Assembly: GCA_002789615.1 (NCBI GenBank)
Contig: PFTO01000193.1
Location: 6,237-15,286 of the forward strand
Direction of reading: 5' to 3'
DNA: 9,050 nucleotides
From: Acidobacteria bacterium CG_4_9_14_3_um_filter_49_7
Lineage (GTDB): Bacteria > Acidobacteriota > Holophagae > Thermotomaculales > Thermotomaculaceae
The notes under the pieces were generated by a model, which was given only the letters and a program-made list of their open reading frames with translations, searched no databases and was not told the DNA's origin. Shown piece after piece: positions 5,098-9,050 of this stretch (its first letter is position 1; every line of letters begins with the position of its first letter). The translations under genes and the position numbers were made by a program.

Positions 5098-5844
5098 ATG
5101 GGGAAGAAAAAACAGAATGACGTACCTGGAAACGATGCAGGGCCTACGGAGGATTCGGCCATGGAACCGGTGGAAGCTCCGGACGTAATGGAAGCGGACG
5201 GCCCGGTTCTTGAAGAGGAGATAGAGTTAGTGGAGCCGGTTGAAGAGCCGGTCGCGAGGTCAGAAGATTCTTCTGAGTCTGCGGACGCAGACATGATGCC
5301 GGATACGGCAGATCTTGCGTATCAAATGGCACAACTTGAGAGAGAAACTCACGAGCTGAAAGAAACGCTGCTTCGGAAGATGGCCGAATTCGAAAACCTT
5401 AAGAAGCGGACAGCCCGGGAAAAAGAAGAGGCAGTTCGGTACGGTACCGCTGAAGTCCTGACCCGGCTTCTGGAGGTACTGGACAATTTCGACCGCGCGC
5501 TGCTTCTGGAACCGGATTCGGAAGGCTTTGACGTTCATTCCTTCTATGAGGGGATGAAATTGATTGCGAAACACCTTCTCGATAGCCTCAAGGGGGAAGG
5601 GTTGATGGAAATCAATCCGACGGGGGAACCGTTTGATCCGTTCTTTCACGAAGCTATGATGCGAGAAGCGTCTGCGGAGTTTCCAGATAATACGGTTGTA
5701 GAGGTTTTCCAGAAGGGATACAAACTGAAGGATCGGCTGTTACGTCCAGCCAGGGTAAAGGTGGCTCTCCACCCTGAAAAAGTAGTTGAGCCTGAGGAAA
5801 TTGTCGATCAGGAGGGAGATGCTCCCGAGGAGAATGAGTCATGA
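5098..5844 (+). CDS. grpE: GrpE nucleotide-exchange factor for DnaK
   Basis: A 248-residue GrpE, longer than the usual ~190-200. It releases ADP from DnaK and thereby drives the chaperone cycle in the cytoplasm. Visible parts are an acidic, probably disordered N-terminus (~15-70, rich in Glu/Asp/Pro), a coiled-coil helix (~72-115, including RKMAEFENLKKRTAREKEE), a four-helix-bundle region with LLEVLDNFDRAL and SFYEGMKLI (~124-156), and the beta-wing signatures FDPFFHEAMMRE and VVEVFQKGYKLKDRLLRPARVKVA (~179-223). A short acidic tail ends the protein. ATG 5098 is chosen because AAGGAG lies 6 bases upstream; the in-frame TTG at 5071 has no such support and would overlap the hrcA stop. Its stop codon overlaps the dnaK start (ATGA), so translation is probably coupled. 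Confidence 0.95.
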   Translation: MGKKKQNDVPGNDAGPTEDSAMEPVEAPDVMEADGPVLEEEIELVEPVEEPVARSEDSSESADADMMPDTADLAYQMAQLERETHELKETLLRKMAEFENLKKRTAREKEEAVRYGTAEVLTRLLEVLDNFDRALLLEPDSEGFDVHSFYEGMKLIAKHLLDSLKGEGLMEINPTGEPFDPFFHEAMMREASAEFPDNTVVEVFQKGYKLKDRLLRPARVKVALHPEKVVEPEEIVDQEGDAPEENES

Positions 5845-7655
5845 ACTATATACTTGGCATTGATCTGGGAACAACCAATAGTTGTGTGGCGATTTTTGAG
5901 AACCAGTCCCCCGTGATTGTCCCCAACAAGGAAGGAAGCCGGATCACACCTTCAGTGATCGGCTTTACCGAGAAAATGGAGGTTCTGGTAGGTCATATTG
6001 CCAGGCGGCAGGCCATCACAAATCCACAGAATACTGTGTTTGGAATCAAACGTCTGATGGGACGAAAATTTGCTTCTGTTGAAGTGAGCAGCATGCTGAA
6101 GACATTACCATTCCGGGTTGTTAAGGCGGAAAATGGGGATGCCTGGGTTGAGATTATGGAGAAACAGTATTCTCCACAGGAAATATCAGCTCTAATCCTC
6201 AAAGATCTGAAGGAAAATGCGGAGCAATATACCGGTACGGAAATAAAACAGGCCATTGTAACTGTGCCGGCCTATTTCAACGACGCCCAGCGCCAGGCTA
6301 CAAAAGATGCCGGAACCATCGCGGGTCTGGAGGTGCTAAGAATTATAAATGAACCTACCGCTGCGGCGCTGTCCTACGACAGGGGAAACCTGAGGGGGAA
6401 AGTGGCAGTATATGACCTGGGTGGTGGAACATTTGATATTTCGGTTCTGAATATTGAAGAAGGTGTGTACGAGGTACTGTCCACCAGCGGCGACACTTTT
6501 CTCGGGGGGGATGATTTTGACCGGCGTATCATTGAGTGGATTGTTCAGCGATTTATGGATGATACCGGCATTGATCTGACAGAAGACAAGATGGCACTGC
6601 AACGGCTTAAAGAAGCAACTGAGAAGGCGAAATGCGAACTTTCTTCTGTTATGGAAACAGAAATCAACCTGCCATTCATTGCCGCTGACAACAGCGGACC
6701 GAAGCACTTCATTCATACATTGACCCGCGCGGAATTTGTTTCCCTGGTCACGGATCTTGTAGATCGGACAATTCCACCCTGTGAAGAGGCCATTCGATTG
6801 GCCGGCGTGGAGAAAGGCCAGATTGATCATGTGCTTCTTGTCGGCGGACAGAGTCGCACCCCGCTTGTAGTGGAAAAGGTGAAGGAGTTTTTCGGAAAAG
6901 AACCGAGAGATGATATGAATCCTGATGAAGTGGTGGGTATTGGTGCTGTGATGCAGGGAAGTATCCTCAGCGGTGAGACGAAAGACATTGTCCTTCTGGA
7001 TATTACTCCCCTGTCTCTGGGTGTCGAAACCAAGGGCGGGTTGTTTGTCAAATTGATTGAGAGAACCAGCACGATTCCAACCAAAGCCAGTCAAATATTT
7101 ACGACAGTTGTAGATAACCAGAAAAAAGTTGAAGTGCATGTTTTGCAGGGAGAGAGTGAGCTTTGCGAAAATAATTTTCCGCTTGCCCGGTTTGAGTTGA
7201 TTGATATTCCGCCAGCCCCGAAGGGAGGTCCCCGGATTGAAGTCATCTTTGAGATTGACTCCAACGGCATTGTCAATGTCAGTGCCATAGATCAGGACAG
7301 TGGAAAATCTCAGTCAATGCGTATTCGACCCACCAGCGGGCTGACGGAGAAGGAAATTAATGGCATAATTGACAAGGCGGCAGCCCGCAGGGATGAAGAA
7401 CTGCGGATTCGGGCACTGGTGGTCGCACGAAACAATCTTGAAGGCCTTTTGTCTACTACAGAGCGGTCATTTACAGAGCATGGGAGAAAGATGCCCACCG
7501 ACTTCAGCGACGCAATGCGGAACGCCATTGAAAAAGGCAAAGAAGCGATGGGGGTAAATGAAATCGAGGTTTTGAAAGATGCCTACGAAGAACTGCAGAA
7601 AGTCTCGCGAAAGTTGGGAGAGCTGCTTCTCTATGGCACAACAATGGATAATTGA
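5841..7655 (+). CDS. dnaK: Hsp70 chaperone DnaK
   Basis: A 604-residue DnaK, the ATP-dependent chaperone that binds exposed hydrophobic segments of client proteins. The ATPase domain shows GIDLGTTNSCVA (6-17), VPAYFNDAQRQATKDAG (142-158), INEPTAAALSY (169-179), DLGGGTFDIS (192-201) and LLVGGQSRTP (332-341). The hydrophobic linker DIVLLDITP is at 382-390, followed by the peptide-binding domain (LSLGVETKGG, TIPTKASQIFTT, VLQGE, FELIDIPPAP) and an alpha-helical lid (~500-597). The block after residue ~60 (NPQNTVFGIKRLMGRKF) carries the Gram-negative-type insertion. ATG 5841 has GAGGAG 8 bases upstream and overlaps the grpE stop. The protein ends right after the lid (LLLYGTTMDN). The disordered Gly/Ala/Asp tail and the EEV-type end motif of most bacterial DnaKs are missing, about 30 residues fewer than the E. 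coli protein beyond the linker. Confidence 0.98.
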   Translation: MNYILGIDLGTTNSCVAIFENQSPVIVPNKEGSRITPSVIGFTEKMEVLVGHIARRQAITNPQNTVFGIKRLMGRKFASVEVSSMLKTLPFRVVKAENGDAWVEIMEKQYSPQEISALILKDLKENAEQYTGTEIKQAIVTVPAYFNDAQRQATKDAGTIAGLEVLRIINEPTAAALSYDRGNLRGKVAVYDLGGGTFDISVLNIEEGVYEVLSTSGDTFLGGDDFDRRIIEWIVQRFMDDTGIDLTEDKMALQRLKEATEKAKCELSSVMETEINLPFIAADNSGPKHFIHTLTRAEFVSLVTDLVDRTIPPCEEAIRLAGVEKGQIDHVLLVGGQSRTPLVVEKVKEFFGKEPRDDMNPDEVVGIGAVMQGSILSGETKDIVLLDITPLSLGVETKGGLFVKLIERTSTIPTKASQIFTTVVDNQKKVEVHVLQGESELCENNFPLARFELIDIPPAPKGGPRIEVIFEIDSNGIVNVSAIDQDSGKSQSMRIRPTSGLTEKEINGIIDKAAARRDEELRIRALVVARNNLEGLLSTTERSFTEHGRKMPTDFSDAMRNAIEKGKEAMGVNEIEVLKDAYEELQKVSRKLGELLLYGTTMDN

Positions 7656-7729
7656 AAAACTGAGAGGATACTGTCCTTTTCAAGAAATGAAGTTGAGAAC
7701 AAACAACAAAAGAAAGGCAAGGAAGAGGG
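7656..7729 (+). other. dnaK-dnaJ intergenic gap
   Basis: This 74-bp A-rich gap is the largest inside the chaperone operon. A weak AGAGGA/TCCTTT stem (with one G-T pair) could form near its start but is too weak to call a terminator. AAGGAAGAGGG just before the dnaJ ATG supplies its ribosome-binding site. No hexamer array is present here. Confidence 0.5.
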
Positions 7730-8830
7730 ATGAAACGGGATTATTATGAAGTACTGAACTGTGCCAGAACTGCAACAGGTCAGGAGATAAAGACAGCATA
7801 CCGAAAACTGGCAGTCCAGTATCATCCGGACCGGAACCCGGACAATCCGGAAGGGGAAAACAAGTTTAAGGAAATTGCCGAGGCCTATGCGGTGCTCAGT
7901 GATAGCTCCAAGCGGGAAAAGTACGACCGGTATGGCCATAGCGGTTTGTCTCAGGGCGATATTGCGTACGATTTTAATGATGTTTTTGGTGGATTTACAG
8001 ATATTTTTGACACGCTGTTTGGAGGCGGTGGCAGCAGAAACCATCGTCAGGGACGGCAGCAACGGGGGAGTGACCTGCAGTACTCCCTTCAGATTTCCTT
8101 TGACGAAGCCTACACCGGCATCGAAAAGAAAGTCAGGATCCAAAGGCGGGAGCACTGTCCGGAGTGCGGCGGCAGCGGTGCCAGTCCCGGTACGGGTCGT
8201 AAAACCTGCCCCACCTGCAGAGGAAGAGGCAACATATTAATCCGGCAAGGTTTTTTTACCATGTCCAGGACCTGTTCGACGTGCAATGGGCAGGGAGAAG
8301 TGATTGAACATCCCTGTGAAATCTGCCACGGCGAAGGAACAGCCGCAAACGATCACGAAGTCACAATCCGGATACCTGCTGGCATCGAAGACGGTGATAC
8401 GCTTCGGGTAAGAGACAGCGGGGAAGCCGGTCCTCAAGGCGGAATGTATGGTGACTTGTACATCGTCGTCGGTGTAAAGTCGCATCCCGTATTCAGGAGA
8501 AGCGGTGCGGATGTTGGCCTTGAGCTCCCTGTTACCTTTTCCATGGCTGCTTTGGGAGGGGAAATTGAAATCCCCACACCAGGCGGCAGGGCCCAGTTAA
8601 AAGTTCCCGCGGGAATCCAGTCCGGGACAATACTGGAGCTGAAGGGGGAGGGATTCCCCGACATGAATACCGGAAAAAAAGGACGGCTTCTTGCCACAAT
8701 TGAGGTAATCACTCCCCATCGCTTGAATGATGAGCAACGGAAATTGTTTCAAAAGCTCCGTGACGTAGAAGACGAACCTGTATCGGTCTGGGACCGTTTG
8801 AAGAGCATGTTTGCTGGCAAATCTGTATGA
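7730..8830 (+). CDS. dnaJ: DnaJ (Hsp40), class A co-chaperone
   Basis: A 366-residue class A DnaJ, slightly shorter than the E. coli protein (376). It delivers clients to DnaK and stimulates its ATPase. The J-domain (1-~68) has the essential HPD at 32-34 (VQYHPDRNPDNP) and KFKEIAEAYAVLSD. A Gly/Phe-rich segment follows (~69-112; FGGFTDIFDTLFGGGG), then four CxxCxGxG zinc motifs at C143/C146, C160/C163, C182/C185 and C196/C199, all complete. The C-terminal substrate domains include VTIRIPAGIEDGDTLRV and LKVPAGIQSGTILELKGEGFP. ATG 7730 has AAGGAAG a few bases upstream. The dnaJ stop overlaps the next start codon (ATGA), so the operon continues beyond the chaperones. Confidence 0.97.
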   Translation: MKRDYYEVLNCARTATGQEIKTAYRKLAVQYHPDRNPDNPEGENKFKEIAEAYAVLSDSSKREKYDRYGHSGLSQGDIAYDFNDVFGGFTDIFDTLFGGGGSRNHRQGRQQRGSDLQYSLQISFDEAYTGIEKKVRIQRREHCPECGGSGASPGTGRKTCPTCRGRGNILIRQGFFTMSRTCSTCNGQGEVIEHPCEICHGEGTAANDHEVTIRIPAGIEDGDTLRVRDSGEAGPQGGMYGDLYIVVGVKSHPVFRRSGADVGLELPVTFSMAALGGEIEIPTPGGRAQLKVPAGIQSGTILELKGEGFPDMNTGKKGRLLATIEVITPHRLNDEQRKLFQKLRDVEDEPVSVWDRLKSMFAGKSV

Positions 8831-9050
8831 AAAAGGAAGACCGCAAGCTGTTTTCCCATCGCTTTCATGAAGAATCCATTTTTGTTCACACTACGGATGA
8901 GGATCTCAATCCCTGGGATCGGACCCGAATTGTGGCGGTTCTGGTAAACGAAACGGGAATTGATTATCAGCTTGCGGACAAAATCAGCGAGGAGATTCAA
9001 ACCACTGTGTTTTCTTCCGGAATCCGGGTTGTAACATCGGAACTGGTACG
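8827..9050 (+). CDS. ATP-cone domain protein, N-terminal fragment (possibly ribonucleotide reductase-like; runs off right edge)
   Basis: The first 74 codons are visible. After a short polar leader, the sequence FVHTTDEDLNPWDRTRIVAV (split ~19-38) and ETGIDYQLADKISEEI ... SSGIRVVTSELVR (~42-75) matches the layout of an ATP-cone: a xxDGxxxPWDRxRI-like strand-turn, a helix, and a second helix ending in VTSxLxR. ATP-cones are nucleotide-sensing regulatory domains at the N-terminus of many ribonucleotide reductases and of NrdR. NrdR is unlikely because its zinc ribbon would come first. From memory, this form resembles the N-terminus of class III-type or related glycyl-radical reductases, but the catalytic part is outside the window. 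The ATG overlaps the dnaJ stop by ATGA and has no strong ribosome-binding site of its own, suggesting translational coupling. Confidence 0.6.
   Translation, partial: MKKEDRKLFSHRFHEESIFVHTTDEDLNPWDRTRIVAVLVNETGIDYQLADKISEEIQTTVFSSGIRVVTSELV

Noticed and set aside
6336..7139. 267-codon open frame on the minus strand inside dnaK
   Set aside because: It is antisense to highly conserved DnaK coding sequence, has no recognisable domain and is typical of a shadow frame.
7660..7690. Terminator between dnaK and dnaJ
   Set aside because: Only a weak 6-bp stem with a G-T pair and no proper T tract; operon read-through is more likely.

Overview
The window looks like a chromosomal stretch from a non-model Gram-negative-type (diderm) bacterium. 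The DnaK ATPase domain has the extra block after residue ~60 that is typical of Gram-negative DnaKs. The gene set (ParA-family ATPase, LexA, Y-family polymerase, HrcA-GrpE-DnaK-DnaJ) is ordinary bacterial housekeeping. I cannot name a phylum from the sequence alone. No tRNA, rRNA, insertion sequence, phage gene or CRISPR array is visible.

Layout. On the minus strand, 1-305 holds the first ~101 codons of a ParA/Soj-family ATPase that runs off the left edge. Upstream of it, 306-658 is gene-free but rich in repeats and hairpins. Next, also on the minus strand (1810-659), is a secreted WD40-like beta-propeller protein of unknown role. A 219-bp divergent intergenic region separates it from lexA (2030-2614, plus strand), followed by a catalytically intact Y-family DNA polymerase (dinB-like, 2729-3844). 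Together these form a likely SOS pair. A terminator-like hairpin (3887-3916) and an extended -10 promoter (3958-3984) then introduce a tightly packed heat-shock operon: hrcA, grpE, dnaK, dnaJ. The start of an ATP-cone protein, possibly a ribonucleotide reductase, overlaps the dnaJ stop codon and runs off the right edge.

How the genes work together. LexA is the self-cleaving repressor of the DNA-damage response, and the adjacent polymerase is a typical target. HrcA is the classical repressor of its own chaperone operon. GrpE and DnaJ are the nucleotide-exchange factor and J-domain co-chaperone of DnaK, so the full DnaK machine and its regulator are co-transcribed. No CIRCE operator, the usual HrcA site, is visible upstream of hrcA.

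The least explained signal is a family of short hexameric arrays whose core is ACTT/ACTC repeated every 6 bp (AAACTY, GCACTY, TCACTY). They appear, often as facing inverted pairs, in every larger intergenic gap outside the chaperone operon. An identical 14-mer occurs at three of the sites. Other points of interest are a ParA whose signature lysine is replaced by leucine and a DnaK with no C-terminal tail.
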